From Risungbinella massiliensis (GTDB lineage: Bacteria > Bacillota > Bacilli > Thermoactinomycetales > Thermoactinomycetaceae), in NCBI RefSeq assembly GCF_000942395.1, contig NZ_LN812102.1, forward strand, positions 620,017 to 684,016: a DNA stretch of 64,000 bases, written 5' to 3'. Shown here piece by piece: positions 43,145-51,413 of the stretch. Position 1 is the first letter of the stretch, and each line of letters begins with the position of its first letter. The notes under the pieces are model-generated. The model was not told where the DNA came from. It searched no databases and saw nothing but the letters and a program-made list of their open reading frames with translations. Position numbers and translations under genes: made by a program.

Positions 43145-43325
43145 ATGTCCCATAGTATACTTTTTGTTACTATATGATAAAAAAGTGCATACTATTAATT
43201 TAGTAACATTCCCAGTATACTGAGTACCGTACCGTTAGTAAATAGCTATCAATTGGATACAATAACACTGTGCAAAAGAAAGCTATACGGCACAATTATA
43301 CGATTATATAAGGAGCGAGTAATAA
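43145..43325 (+). promoter_or_regulatory. hxlR-hxlA divergent control region
   Basis: Related segments TATACTTTTTGTTACTATAT (43156-43175) and CATACTATTAATTTAGTAAC (43187-43206) share TACT and GTAAC/GTTAC blocks, with a further GTATAC at 43216. Their spacing of about 31 bases, three helical turns, would suit two HxlR dimers. AAGGAGCGAG at 43310-43319 is the hxlA ribosome binding site. Confidence 0.5.
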
Positions 43326-43958
43326 ATGAAATTACAATTAGCATTAGACCTTGTAGATATTCCAGGAGCCATTGAATTGGTGAAAGAAGTGGAAGATCAT
43401 ATAGATGTTGTAGAAATCGGCACGCCGGTTGTGATTAATGAAGGCCTCAAAGCAGTAAAGGAAGTGAAAGCTGCCTTCCCTAACTTAACTGTATTAGCTG
43501 ATCTTAAAATCATGGATGCAGCTGGATATGAAGTTAGCCAAGCATCTGCAGCAGGCGCTGACATCATCACCATTCTTGGTACAGCTGAAGACGAGTCCAT
43601 TAAAGGTGCTGTAGAAGAAGCAAAAAAACAAGGTAAACAAATCCTTGCTGATATGATCGCAGTTAAAGACATTAAAGGTCGTGCGAAAGAACTGGATGAA
43701 CTTGGAGTAGATTATATCTGCGTTCACACAGGTTATGACCTTCAAGCTGTAGGAAAAAATTCTTTCGAAGACCTTGCAACCATTAAGAGCGTTGTAAAAA
43801 ATGCGAAAACGGCTATTGCAGGCGGTATCAAATTAGAAACACTTCCAGATGTGATTAAAGTACAACCAGATCTTGTCATCGTAGGTGGCGGTATCACAAG
43901 TAAAGACGACAAAAAAGCAGTTGCAGCTAAAATGCAAGAATTGATTAAACAAGGTTAA
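43326..43958 (+). CDS. hxlA: 3-hexulose-6-phosphate synthase
   Basis: 210 residues, orotidine-5-phosphate decarboxylase-like barrel. LQLALDLVDIPGAIELVKEV, EIGTPVVINEGLKAV and the metal-binding DLKIMDAAGYE (Asp-x-Lys-x-x-Asp) are as in HxlA of B. subtilis. It condenses formaldehyde with ribulose 5-phosphate to hexulose 6-phosphate in the cytosol. hxlB follows after 8 bases. The codon usage and intact frame contrast with the decayed genes on both sides. Confidence 0.96.
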   Translation: MKLQLALDLVDIPGAIELVKEVEDHIDVVEIGTPVVINEGLKAVKEVKAAFPNLTVLADLKIMDAAGYEVSQASAAGADIITILGTAEDESIKGAVEEAKKQGKQILADMIAVKDIKGRAKELDELGVDYICVHTGYDLQAVGKNSFEDLATIKSVVKNAKTAIAGGIKLETLPDVIKVQPDLVIVGGGITSKDDKKAVAAKMQELIKQG

Positions 43959-43966
43959 TTATAACT

Positions 43967-44524
43967 ATGAAAACTACTCAATATTTAGCTGAAGTCGTTC
44001 AAGAATTAAGTCGGACAGTCGACTTAATCTCTGACGAAGAAGCAGAGAAGTTGGTTAATAAGATTCTGGAATCCAAAAAAATTTTTGTTGCAGGTGCGGG
44101 CAGATCTGGATTTATGGGCAAATCTTTCGTGATGAGAATGATGCACATGGGGATCGATGCTTATGTAGTCGGTGAAACTGTAACAGCAAATTTAGAAAAA
44201 GATGATTTGTTGATCATCGGTTCAGGTTCAGGTAAAACGAAAACCTTGGTATCAATCGCTGAAAAAGCAAAAAGTTTAGGTGGGACGGTCGCAGCTGTAA
44301 CGATTTTCCCTGACTCCACGATTGGAAAATTAGCTGATATTATTATTAAATTGCCTGGATCACCGAAAGATCAATCTGAAAGTGAATATAAGACCATACA
44401 GCCAATGGGGTCACTTTTTGAGCAAACGATGTTATTATTTTATGATGCATTGATCTTGCGTTTCATGGAAAAAAAAGGCTTAGACTCTACTAAAATGTAC
44501 GGCAAACATGCCAATCTCGAATAG
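43967..44524 (+). CDS. hxlB: 6-phospho-3-hexuloisomerase
   Basis: 185 residues, SIS domain: VAGAGRSGFMGKSFVMRMMHMG, GETVTANLEKDDLLIIGSGSGKT, and the C-terminal YDALILRFMEKKG. It converts hexulose 6-phosphate to fructose 6-phosphate, completing formaldehyde fixation. In the hxlAB operon, ended by a strong hairpin at 44553-44594. Confidence 0.96.
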   Translation: MKTTQYLAEVVQELSRTVDLISDEEAEKLVNKILESKKIFVAGAGRSGFMGKSFVMRMMHMGIDAYVVGETVTANLEKDDLLIIGSGSGKTKTLVSIAEKAKSLGGTVAAVTIFPDSTIGKLADIIIKLPGSPKDQSESEYKTIQPMGSLFEQTMLLFYDALILRFMEKKGLDSTKMYGKHANLE

Positions 44525-44552
44525 AGTGCACTTTAAAAAATATGGAAACAAC

Positions 44553-44594
44553 GTAAAGACCGCATTTATTTCTTTTATGAATTGCGGTCTTTAC
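44553..44594 (+). terminator. Terminator of hxlAB
   Basis: GTAAAGACCGCA (44553-44564) and TGCGGTCTTTAC (44583-44594) form a 12-bp perfect stem. The T-run is poor on the plus strand, so part of the effect may depend on the stem only. Confidence 0.7.
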
Positions 44595-44597
44595 TGC

Positions 44598-44935
44598 ATA
44601 TTACTAACTGCTGTTTATTCTCGCACGATTAGTAGAGCAGAAGAATTTGCAAGTAAATATGGAGCAACAAAAATATTTACAAACCTAAAAGAAATGGAGT
44701 TTAGTCAAGAAATTGACGCGGTGTACATTGCTACTCCCAATTCATATAACACAGAACAAGCTATTTTATTTTTGTAAAATGGCAAACATGTGTTATGTGA
44801 AAAGCCACTGTCTGTTAATGCAACCGAAGTAGCGAGGATGATTCAATCCGCAAAAGATCATAACGCCCTATTAATGGAAGCAATGAAATCACATTACTTC
44901 CAGTTGGATAAAGTGAGAGATGAAATAGGTCTTGT
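44598..44935 (+). pseudogene. Gfo/Idh/MocA oxidoreductase fragment with nonsense codon
   Basis: The frame reads TAVYSRTISRAEEFASKYGA, IDAVYIATPNSYNTEQAILFL, a TAA stop, and straight on in the same frame NGKHVLCEKPLSVNATEVAR and LLMEAMKSHYF. EKPLS carries the catalytic Lys region of Gfo/Idh/MocA dehydrogenases. The stop at 44776 replaces an expected Lys codon (AAA to TAA). The N-terminal nucleotide loop and the C-terminal half are missing, so this is a fragment. Confidence 0.85.
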
Positions 44936-45215
44936 ATTTCAAAGTGATCATAAGTGAAAAAGTACAAAAAACCCCTACAGCGACTTGTATTATTCTCTTG
45001 AGAAAAGCTGCATTCTTGAACTTATCAAACAATAACTATAAATAGGTAACATCCCATAACAAAATAGCTGTACCAGCTTCTAATAAAATAATACTAATGA
45101 TAAATTCTTTTGAGTCAGTGATGAAAAGTACATTTTTGCCAAAAAACACAAAAAATAAGGTAGCACTTAACCAAACAAACACACCCCATAAGGCTGTAAA
45201 TAGATATTTTTTCAT
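44936..45215 (-). pseudogene. DUF5367-like membrane protein gene with in-frame stop
   Basis: ATG at 45215 overlaps the TetR stop (ATGA) and has GAGGGAG upstream. It encodes KKYLFTALWGVFVWLSATLF, then FIISIILLEAGTAILLWDVTYL, an in-frame TAG at 45036, and then continues LLFDKFKNAAFLKRIIQVAVGVF and MITLKYKTY. Without the TAG it would be a protein with three to four membrane helices of about 100 residues. The shorter 60-residue product may still be made. The coupling to the TetR gene suggests that regulator and membrane protein worked together. Confidence 0.65.
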
Positions 45216-45799
45216 TTCCCACACTCCCTCTTAGATGGATTACTCAGCCCGATCAATACTTGTTCTAGCTCTCTATAGACCTTTTCCACCGAAAAATCTT
45301 TGGACAACAAAGCTTGTATTGCCAATCCATCTACTATCGCATTCAACAAGATCCCCCATGTTTCAAATGAAACTCCTTTGATCGGTGTTGGAGACCATAT
45401 TTTCGTTAAGTGCTTAGAAAGAGCTTCATTTTCTTTCTCCAAAATATCTCCAAGTTGTTCTTTTATTTTCTCGTTATGAAAGCCTGATACCACTAATGTA
45501 AGAAATAATTTGTGAAAAAAAGAATCAGAGGAACAACGACTTTTTGCCGACTCAAATGCTTGTTTTATAATATTTTCATTATGATGTGACAATTCACTCC
45601 AAGAACGATCACAAATATCTCTCACAATCTCTAACAATAATTGTTCTTTCGTACGAAAATGATAATAGATGGTTCCCTGGGTAACTCCTCCTGCTTCCGC
45701 AACCGCCTTTAACGTAAACTTTTCAATTCCCTTCTCAACGAGACATTCTTTGGCATACTCGATTAACTCATTTTTACTTATCACATTTGGTTTTGCCAT
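45212..45799 (-). CDS. TetR/AcrR family transcriptional regulator
   Basis: 195 residues. The N-terminal HTH is typical: LIEYAKECLVEKGIEKFTLKAVAEAGGVTQGTIYYHFRTKEQLLLEIV (TLKAVAEAGGVTQGTIYYHF being the DNA-reading part). The C-terminal ligand-binding domain is alpha-helical and of unknown specificity. The frame is intact. It probably represses itself and the coupled membrane protein gene downstream. Confidence 0.9.
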   Translation of the reverse strand: MAKPNVISKNELIEYAKECLVEKGIEKFTLKAVAEAGGVTQGTIYYHFRTKEQLLLEIVRDICDRSWSELSHHNENIIKQAFESAKSRCSSDSFFHKLFLTLVVSGFHNEKIKEQLGDILEKENEALSKHLTKIWSPTPIKGVSFETWGILLNAIVDGLAIQALLSKDFSVEKVYRELEQVLIGLSNPSKRECGK

Positions 45800-45986
45800 T
45801 TCTGACTCTATACCACCCTTGTTAGTTATTCAACTGACTAACTATTTTCAAAGACATATTATCAGTTATATTGAACAATTTCAATTAGTTATTCCCTTCC
45901 ATTCACTTATACTAGATAACTCCGCACAAGCAAACTACAAACCTTGTTCATACGTTAGAGAAAATAGACATAAAGGAGGCATCTCT

Positions 45987-46112
45987 ATGTTTGGTGGATT
46001 TGGAATTGGTATTATCTTTAAGCTGATTTCCTTTATCATTATTTTTTGTACTAAATTTTTCAAATTCGGAAAATTTGGATTTGGTGGTTTTCCTTCTCCC
46101 TTTGGTTTTTAG
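45987..46112 (+). CDS. Small Phe/Gly-rich hydrophobic protein, 41 residues
   Basis: ATG at 45987 has a textbook AAAGGAGG nine bases upstream and the gene is followed by its own terminator. The product has the form GGFGIGIIFKLISFIIIFCTK (one membrane helix) and then a repetitive FKFGKFGFGGFPSPFGF tail. No family recognised. Small Gly/Phe-rich peptides are common among spore-coat and forespore products, and it sits beside sigF, but a sporulation role is only a guess. Confidence 0.65.
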   Translation: MFGGFGIGIIFKLISFIIIFCTKFFKFGKFGFGGFPSPFGF

Positions 46113-46125
46113 AAAAAGCAACCGA

Positions 46126-46161
46126 TCCAAAGTGCTTTAGGATAAGCACTTTGGATTTTTC
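46126..46161 (+). terminator. Terminator of the 41-residue protein gene
   Basis: ATCCAAAGTGCTT (46126-46138) and AAGCACTTTGGAT (46145-46157) form a 13-bp perfect stem followed by TTTTT. Confidence 0.88.
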
Positions 46162-46166
46162 CTAAC

Positions 46167-46206
46167 AAAAAAGACCACCAACCTTCATGGCTAGTAGTCC
46201 TTTTTC
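46167..46206 (-). terminator. Terminator of the spoIIA operon
   Basis: On the minus strand GGACTACTA pairs with TTGGTGGTC (G-U pairs allowed), followed by six Ts. It starts right at the sigF stop, so the spoIIA transcript ends here and does not run on into spoVA genes. Confidence 0.7.
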
Positions 46207-46983
46207 TCAAGCGTCCTGCGCCTCATCCAAGATGAGCTCTTCTCTCATTCGTGAGATAATCTTCTTTTCCAACCTCGAAACTTGCACTTGGGAGATACCT
46301 AACCTTTGTGCTACTTCTGATTGTGTCTGATCTTTGTAATACCGTAATAAAACGATAAGTTGCTCTCGTTCATTTAGACGATGTATAGCATCTTTTAATG
46401 CCATTTTATCAAACCAGGCGGTTTCATTTTCATCAGCAATCTGATCCATTAGAGTAATCGGATCGCCATCGTTCTCGTATACCGTCTCATGGATCGAAGT
46501 AGGAGCTCGATTAGCCTCTTGCGCAAAGACTATTTCTTCTGGATCAATCCCCATCGCGTCGGCTACTTCTTGAACAGTAGGTACTCGATTGAGCTTTTTG
46601 GAAAGCTCATCTTTCGCTTTTCGTACCTTATTCGCTAATTCTTTCAGGGACCTACTTACTTTGACCATCCCATCATCACGCAAAAATCGTTGAATTTCTC
46701 CGATAATCATGGGAACTGCATAGGTCGAGAAACGAACATCATAGGAAAGGTCAAATTTATCAACTGCCTTTAATAAACCGATACAGCCAATTTGAAATAA
46801 GTCTTCCGCTTCATAACCTCTCCCCAAAAACCGTTGAACTACTGACCAGACAAGGCGGATATTATGCTTTACAAGACGATCTCGTGCTTGATAGTCTCCC
46901 TTTTGGCTTAATTCAATCAGTTCTTTTACTTCCTTGTCTGAGAGTTTGGTATGGCGACTATTGCGTACATCAGATGTCTCCAT
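46207..46983 (-). CDS. sigF: RNA polymerase sigma-F factor
   Basis: 258 residues. Region 2 has LVWSVVQRFLGRGYEAEDLFQIGCIGLLKAVDKFD (in parts: GYEAEDLFQIGCIGL), region 3 GIDPEEIVFAQEANRAP, and region 4 the HTH TQSEVAQRLGISQVQVSRLE. SigF directs the first forespore-specific transcription. It is held inactive by SpoIIAB until SpoIIAA is dephosphorylated. It is the last gene of spoIIAA-spoIIAB-sigF. Confidence 0.97.
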   Translation of the reverse strand: METSDVRNSRHTKLSDKEVKELIELSQKGDYQARDRLVKHNIRLVWSVVQRFLGRGYEAEDLFQIGCIGLLKAVDKFDLSYDVRFSTYAVPMIIGEIQRFLRDDGMVKVSRSLKELANKVRKAKDELSKKLNRVPTVQEVADAMGIDPEEIVFAQEANRAPTSIHETVYENDGDPITLMDQIADENETAWFDKMALKDAIHRLNEREQLIVLLRYYKDQTQSEVAQRLGISQVQVSRLEKKIISRMREELILDEAQDA

Positions 46984-46993
46984 CAGCAGCCCC

Positions 46994-47452
46994 TCAATTA
47001 ACCATTGTCTTTTGTGGGTTTTTCTTTAGTTCTTTAACCAAACTGATCATGGTCCCTTTACCTGGTACAGAATGAATCATTACTTCATCCATAAAGTTTT
47101 CCATGATCGTGAAGCCCATCCCTGAACGTTCCATTTCTGGTTTCGAAGTATAAAGAGGTTGTCGTGCCTCTTCTACATCTTCGATCCCAATCCCTTCGTC
47201 ACTGATCTGAACTCGGAGCTTGTTTCCTTCGATCTCCGCACGAACCGTAACAATACCGTCTAATCGATCTACATAACCATGTATGATCGCATTGGTAACT
47301 GCTTCAGAGACCACTGTTTTTATATCGGTAAGTTCTTCTAAAGTGGGATCTAATTGAGAAGCAAACGAGGCTACTGCTACTCGTGCAAATGCTTCATTTT
47401 CGGAGCGACTAGCAAATTGCAACTCCATAAAATTGTTTCTTGTACGACTCAT
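46994..47452 (-). CDS. spoIIAB: Anti-sigma-F factor and protein kinase SpoIIAB
   Basis: 152 residues of the GHKL ATPase fold. The N-box is [14 protein letters not shown], the G1 box [11 protein letters not shown], and G2 [14 protein letters not shown]. It binds sigma-F in the presence of ATP and phosphorylates SpoIIAA. The start overlaps the spoIIAA stop by 4 bases, and sigF follows after 10 bases. Confidence 0.97.
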   Translation of the reverse strand: MSRTRNNFMELQFASRSENEAFARVAVASFASQLDPTLEELTDIKTVVSEAVTNAIIHGYVDRLDGIVTVRAEIEGNKLRVQISDEGIGIEDVEEARQPLYTSKPEMERSGMGFTIMENFMDEVMIHSVPGKGTMISLVKELKKNPQKTMVN

Positions 47453-47796
47453 GATGCCACCTCACATGCAGAGATTGCTTGTTCCTCATGCTCATATAGA
47501 TCTAAAATTTTGAAAAGCCCAGACATGTCCATCAGCTTTTGAATGGCGTCAGAGACATTGCAAACTTTCATGCTTCCTCTTGATTCCATTACTCTTTTAT
47601 ATCTGCCTAGGATGACACCTAAACCGGAACTATCCATAAAATGTACGCCAGCTAAGTTTAGCACAAGATGTGAGTCAATCCCTTTTTCCCATTCATGATC
47701 TATCGTTGCACGAACTTCTGTAGCTGTATGATGATCGAGTTCGCCTTCCAAGCGTACGATTAATACATGATGAGTGCGCTGCAATTCTACTTGCAT
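47449..47796 (-). CDS. spoIIAA: Anti-anti-sigma factor SpoIIAA
   Basis: 115 residues, STAS domain. The phosphorylated Ser lies in [17 protein letters not shown] (about residue 57). Dephosphorylated by SpoIIE in the forespore, it displaces sigma-F from SpoIIAB. First gene of the operon, with GGGGAGAAGG before the ATG. Unlike B. subtilis, where dacF is co-transcribed, a 640-base gap with its own terminator and promoter separates it from dacF. Confidence 0.96.
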   Translation of the reverse strand: MQVELQRTHHVLIVRLEGELDHHTATEVRATIDHEWEKGIDSHLVLNLAGVHFMDSSGLGVILGRYKRVMESRGSMKVCNVSDAIQKLMDMSGLFKILDLYEHEEQAISACEVAS

Positions 47797-47846
47797 AGCC
47801 TTCTCCCCTTTCTATTTTTCTTCTTCTCAAATTCATCTCTAGTTCA

Positions 47847-47871
47847 TTTCTATTTATGGCACTTTTTTCCT
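47847..47871 (-). promoter_or_regulatory. Possible sigma-H promoter of spoIIAA
   Basis: On the minus strand AGGAAAAAA (47863-47871) and ATAGAAA (47847-47853) are near the sigma-H consensus (AGGAwww, 11-12 bases, RnnGAAT) and lie about 50 bases upstream of the spoIIAA start. In B. subtilis this operon has a sigma-H, Spo0A-controlled promoter. Spo0A boxes are not obvious. Confidence 0.35.
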
Positions 47872-48008
47872 TCTTGTTTTGTCGAATTGGTTAAAAAAAC
47901 TAAGTGGTTAGCTAAAAAGAGAACATTAGGAGATACCTTTTTCGTTCGTTGTTATGTGTTGGAAACTTGCTTCCATTGTTTTCACTTTATATAGATTTAG
48001 AGCATGAC

Positions 48009-48045
48009 AAAAGAGCTTTGGTAGTTTCACACCAAGCTCTTTTTT
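48009..48045. terminator. Bidirectional terminator-like hairpin upstream of spoIIAA
   Basis: AAAAGAGCTTTGGT (48009-48022) pairs with ACCAAGCTCTTTT (48031-48043) and ends in Ts on both strands. It closes the unit that contains the remnant at 48059. Confidence 0.8.
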
Positions 48046-48058
48046 CACAATTAGTAAC

Positions 48059-48318
48059 TTATATCAATAGTTCGCCTTTCCAGTCTACCATTGTTATTTC
48101 TTTTTTAGACAAATAACACCAATCAATAATTTTTCCTACTAACCTTGGAGTAATCCATGCATCTTCCCATATAGGTGTTAGCACTCTTTTATAACCAATA
48201 TGTTTATTGCTTAATCCTTCAAATTCTTTACCCATAATTATTATACACAGCTTTATGTTTTGCTTACTTGCCTGTCCAACTTCATAAGCAACTATAAATG
48301 AAACCTTCTTTGTACACT
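48059..48318 (-). pseudogene. Unrecognised gene fragment without a start codon
   Basis: A minus-strand frame reads VSFIVAYEVGQASKQNIKLC, IIIMGKEFEGLSNKHIGYKR, VLTPIWEDAWITPRLVGKII and DWCYLSKKEITMVDWKGELLI before a stop. The composition (Trp, Tyr, charged residues) and codon use look like a real protein. No start codon with an SD exists and a TAG lies just upstream in frame, so it seems to be the 3' end of a lost gene of about 90 or more residues. I do not recognise the family. A shorter product from the ATG at 48236 has no SD. Confidence 0.5.
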
Positions 48319-48399
48319 ATTTTCTCTATGGGTAAAAATACAATATTATTTTAATTGAGATATCTAAACCTAAGCAATTCTTGATAGAAATAATGAAAG

Positions 48400-48424
48400 A
48401 AGCCGTACTTATTTAGTACGGCTT
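48400..48424 (-). terminator. Terminator of dacF
   Basis: AGCCGTAC (48401-48408) and GTACGGCT (48416-48423) form an 8-bp stem with a 7-base loop, 16 bases after the dacF stop. T-run is short on the minus strand. Confidence 0.7.
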
Positions 48425-48439
48425 TTCTCTATTCTTAAA

Positions 48440-49612
48440 TCAATTAAGCTGAAGTACATTACGCATCACTTTTTGGAAAGAATCCCAGAGACTCGCTTGC
48501 TGGATGTCAGTGTTGCTGATTAGATCTAGTTCTAAAATAATGTTTCCTTGCTTTTTAAACTGTAATTTACCAAGTGGTTCCCCTTTTTTAAGCGGGGTTT
48601 TGAGCTCTCGCCACACAATGGTCTTCTCAATATTTCGAGCGTTTTCACCCTTCTTTAGAAGCAGACTAATAGGACGGCTAGCACGGATCTCTACCTGCTC
48701 CGGTTCCCCTTTTTCAATGTCTAGCTTCGCGATCAACTCGCCTTTTTTATAAAATGGAACGCTCGTGTATTGATTAAATGCATAATCTAACATCCCTGAT
48801 ACTTCGGCATTACGTGTTTTGGTATCAGGCTCCCCCATCACGACTGCAATGACACGAAGGTTGTTCCGTTTGGCGGTGGCACTAAGACAAAATTTTGCTT
48901 CATTGGTAAAACCAGTTTTGAGCCCATCTAATCCTTGATAAAATCGAACTAGTTTATTGGTGTTGACCAACCAAAATGGCTTTTCGGAATCTTTTCTTAG
49001 ATGATCCTGGTAGATACCTGTGAACTTTGTAATCTCCTCATGTTTAAGAAGCTCACGAGACATTACAGCAATGTCATGAGCAGAAGTATAATGATCAGCT
49101 ACTGGCAACCCATTGGAGTTAAGGAAATGAGTGTTATTCATCCCTAGCTCTTTTGCCTTCGCGTTCATCATCTCCACAAACCCTTCTTCTGTACCACCTA
49201 GATGTTCTGCCATTGCAACGGATGCATCATTGGCAGAACCAAGTGCAATCCCTTTTAACATCTCTTCAACCGTCATCTCTTCACCCGGCTCTAAGAAAAT
49301 CTGAGATCCTCCCATGGATGAGGCACGGTCACTTACTCGCACTTTGTCTGTCCATTTGATCTTTCCTGTATCGATTGCCTCCATAATGAGAAGCATTGTC
49401 ATTACTTTCGTGACAGAAGCAGGTGGCATTTTTTCATGACTATTTTTTTCGAACAAGATCGCTCCACTATCAGCATCCATCAAGATAGCTGATCGGGAAC
49501 TAGGTGCTAGTTCTGTTTCCCTTGGTGCTGCTGCTAAAAGGCTACTCATTGGCATAAACGCCATCACAAATAGACAACTGACAAAAGTCCAGATGCTCAT
49601 TTTTCGTAGCAT
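48440..49612 (-). CDS. dacF: D-alanyl-D-alanine carboxypeptidase DacF
   Basis: 390 residues with a signal peptide (MSIWTFVSCLFVMAFMPMS). S11 motifs: PPASVTKVM (nucleophile Ser, SxxK), SAN in LGSANDASVAM, KTG in DGLKTGFT; a C-terminal PBP5-type domain and an amphipathic tail (WDSFQKVMRNVL) for membrane contact follow. It trims peptidoglycan in the forespore. In B. subtilis dacF precedes spoIIAA and is controlled by sigma-F; order here is the same. AGGAGG lies before ATG 49612. Confidence 0.94.
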   Translation of the reverse strand: MLRKMSIWTFVSCLFVMAFMPMSSLLAAAPRETELAPSSRSAILMDADSGAILFEKNSHEKMPPASVTKVMTMLLIMEAIDTGKIKWTDKVRVSDRASSMGGSQIFLEPGEEMTVEEMLKGIALGSANDASVAMAEHLGGTEEGFVEMMNAKAKELGMNNTHFLNSNGLPVADHYTSAHDIAVMSRELLKHEEITKFTGIYQDHLRKDSEKPFWLVNTNKLVRFYQGLDGLKTGFTNEAKFCLSATAKRNNLRVIAVVMGEPDTKTRNAEVSGMLDYAFNQYTSVPFYKKGELIAKLDIEKGEPEQVEIRASRPISLLLKKGENARNIEKTIVWRELKTPLKKGEPLGKLQFKKQGNIILELDLISNTDIQQASLWDSFQKVMRNVLQLN

Positions 49613-49806
49613 CGCATATTCCTCCTAATCCTTTATATCCCTAGTTTCTGTAGAGAATAGGAATTTTATGCCAAGGAATAGCTAAGGCTTTTAGCTTTGC
49701 TTTTTATTAAAATCGAGAAACTTCTAGCAATGTCTGGTTTTCCTTTTTATGTTCGTTGCATACATTGGTCAAGAGCATAGGTTTTATTCACAGGGAGCGA
49801 TTATCA

Positions 49807-50094
49807 ATGGACAAATTACTACACAAACAACCAGAGTTTCAAATATATTTAGTGGAAAAATCCGCTTGGAAGCATTTTTTGTATGTCGAAGTATTGGGAA
49901 GCACCACTTACTCTATTACCTTAAGCGAGCTAAATGTAAATGATCTTTTTATTTTGTTATCCAGTATTCTTGGAACTAGTCTTGTTAGAAAAGCCCCTGA
50001 ACTCGTTAGCACGATTCAAACTCTGTGCCAAAATAAAGAGCTCCCGACCTATGATGTGGCGGAAGCTCTACATTATCGTCATTATTTATATTGA
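49807..50094 (+). CDS. Hypothetical protein, 95 residues
   Basis: ATG at 49807 with GGGAG nine bases upstream. The product is small, without signal peptide or membrane helix: [50 protein letters not shown] and [18 protein letters not shown]. It reads as an alpha/beta cytosolic protein and I do not recognise it. It overlaps the 3' end of pdp by 13 bases in convergent orientation and is divergent from dacF. An in-frame start at 49756 exists but has no SD. Confidence 0.5.
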   Translation: MDKLLHKQPEFQIYLVEKSAWKHFLYVEVLGSTTYSITLSELNVNDLFILLSSILGTSLVRKAPELVSTIQTLCQNKELPTYDVAEALHYRHYLY

Positions 50095-51413
50095 TGAAAA
50101 CCTTCTGGTGTTACAATACCTCGAATAAGCATTGGAGCTTGTACTGATTGTTCACCGATTTCCATTGCAGCGATTAGACGCTTTTCTACTTCAGGTAGAT
50201 TCTTTTCACTATTAACGTAAAGTGTGGCAAGCGGAGTACCTACCTCTACAGCATCGCCAACTTTGCGATGTAACTCCACCCCTACCGCAAAATCGATCTG
50301 ATCTGCTTTGGTAGCACGTCCTGCTCCGAGACGCATCGCACAAAGCCCGATCTCCTCTGCATGAATTCGTTGAATATATCCTGCTTTGTCTGAGTGGATG
50401 ACTACCTTTTCTTTTGGTTGAGGAAGTTTACCAGGATCGGTAATCGTAGCTATATCGCCACCTTGCCCGGAAACAAATTCCTCCATTTTTTCTAAAGCAG
50501 CTCCATTTTCAATCACTTGTTGTAATGCTTGAGTTGCTTCTTGGCGTGTTTCGTATTTTCCAGCAAGAAGGAGCATTTCCGTTCCAAGTGCCGTACAGAG
50601 ATCTGTCAAATCTTCTGGCCCTTCTCCACGCAGTGTATCAATCGCTTCTCGTATCTCCATAGCATTGCCAATAGCATAACCTAGTGGTTGACTCATATCA
50701 CTAATGATCGCTACCGTTTTTCGTCCTACCTGATGCCCAATCGCTACCATCGCCTCTGCTAGTCGAACTGCATCTGCTTCCTCTTTCATAAAAGCGCCAT
50801 CCCCGGTTTTTACATCGAGTACGATCGCATCCGATCCAGCCGCAATTTTTTTGGACATGATGGAGCTTGCAATCAATGGGATCGATTCAACTGTTCCGGT
50901 CACATCACGCAACCCATACAATTGCTTGTCAGCTGGGGTGAGGTTAGCAGTTTGCCCCATCACAGCAATACCTGATTTTTGGACAAGCTCTAGAAACTTT
51001 TTATTGGGAATCTCTGTCGAGAAGCCAGGAATAGATTCTAACTTATCAATGGTTCCACCAGTATGTCCTAGGCCACGTCCTGACATCTTTGCGACTGGCA
51101 CTCCTACAGCAGCGACGAGCGGGGCAAGTACCAATGTTGTAGTGTCTCCAACTCCACCTGTACTATGTTTATCTACTTTGACACCAGGAATCGCAGACAA
51201 ATCCACTTGATCTCCTGATTCAACCATAGCCATCGTAAGATCTGCCGTTTCTCTCGCAGTCATACCTTGATAGTAGACTGCCATTGCCCACGCAGAAAGC
51301 TGATAATCTGGAATTTCTCCTTTCGAGTAACCCTCTATTAAGTAACGGAGCTCTTCCGTTGTTAGTTCTTTCCCATCACGTTTTTTGCGGATAATCTCTG
51401 GTGTATTCATCAT
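50082..51413 (-). CDS. pdp: Pyrimidine-nucleoside phosphorylase
   Basis: About 443 residues. The family motif [22 protein letters not shown] ([22 protein letters not shown]) is complete, with the phosphate-binding KHSTGGVGD. It splits uridine, thymidine and deoxyuridine to base and ribose 1-phosphate. The ATG at 51413 overlaps the punA stop (ATGA), so the two are translationally coupled; a TTG at 51419 is also in frame. Confidence 0.95.
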   Translation of the reverse strand: MMNTPEIIRKKRDGKELTTEELRYLIEGYSKGEIPDYQLSAWAMAVYYQGMTARETADLTMAMVESGDQVDLSAIPGVKVDKHSTGGVGDTTTLVLAPLVAAVGVPVAKMSGRGLGHTGGTIDKLESIPGFSTEIPNKKFLELVQKSGIAVMGQTANLTPADKQLYGLRDVTGTVESIPLIASSIMSKKIAAGSDAIVLDVKTGDGAFMKEEADAVRLAEAMVAIGHQVGRKTVAIISDMSQPLGYAIGNAMEIREAIDTLRGEGPEDLTDLCTALGTEMLLLAGKYETRQEATQALQQVIENGAALEKMEEFVSGQGGDIATITDPGKLPQPKEKVVIHSDKAGYIQRIHAEEIGLCAMRLGAGRATKADQIDFAVGVELHRKVGDAVEVGTPLATLYVNSEKNLPEVEKRLIAAMEIGEQSVQAPMLIRGIVTPEGFHQYK

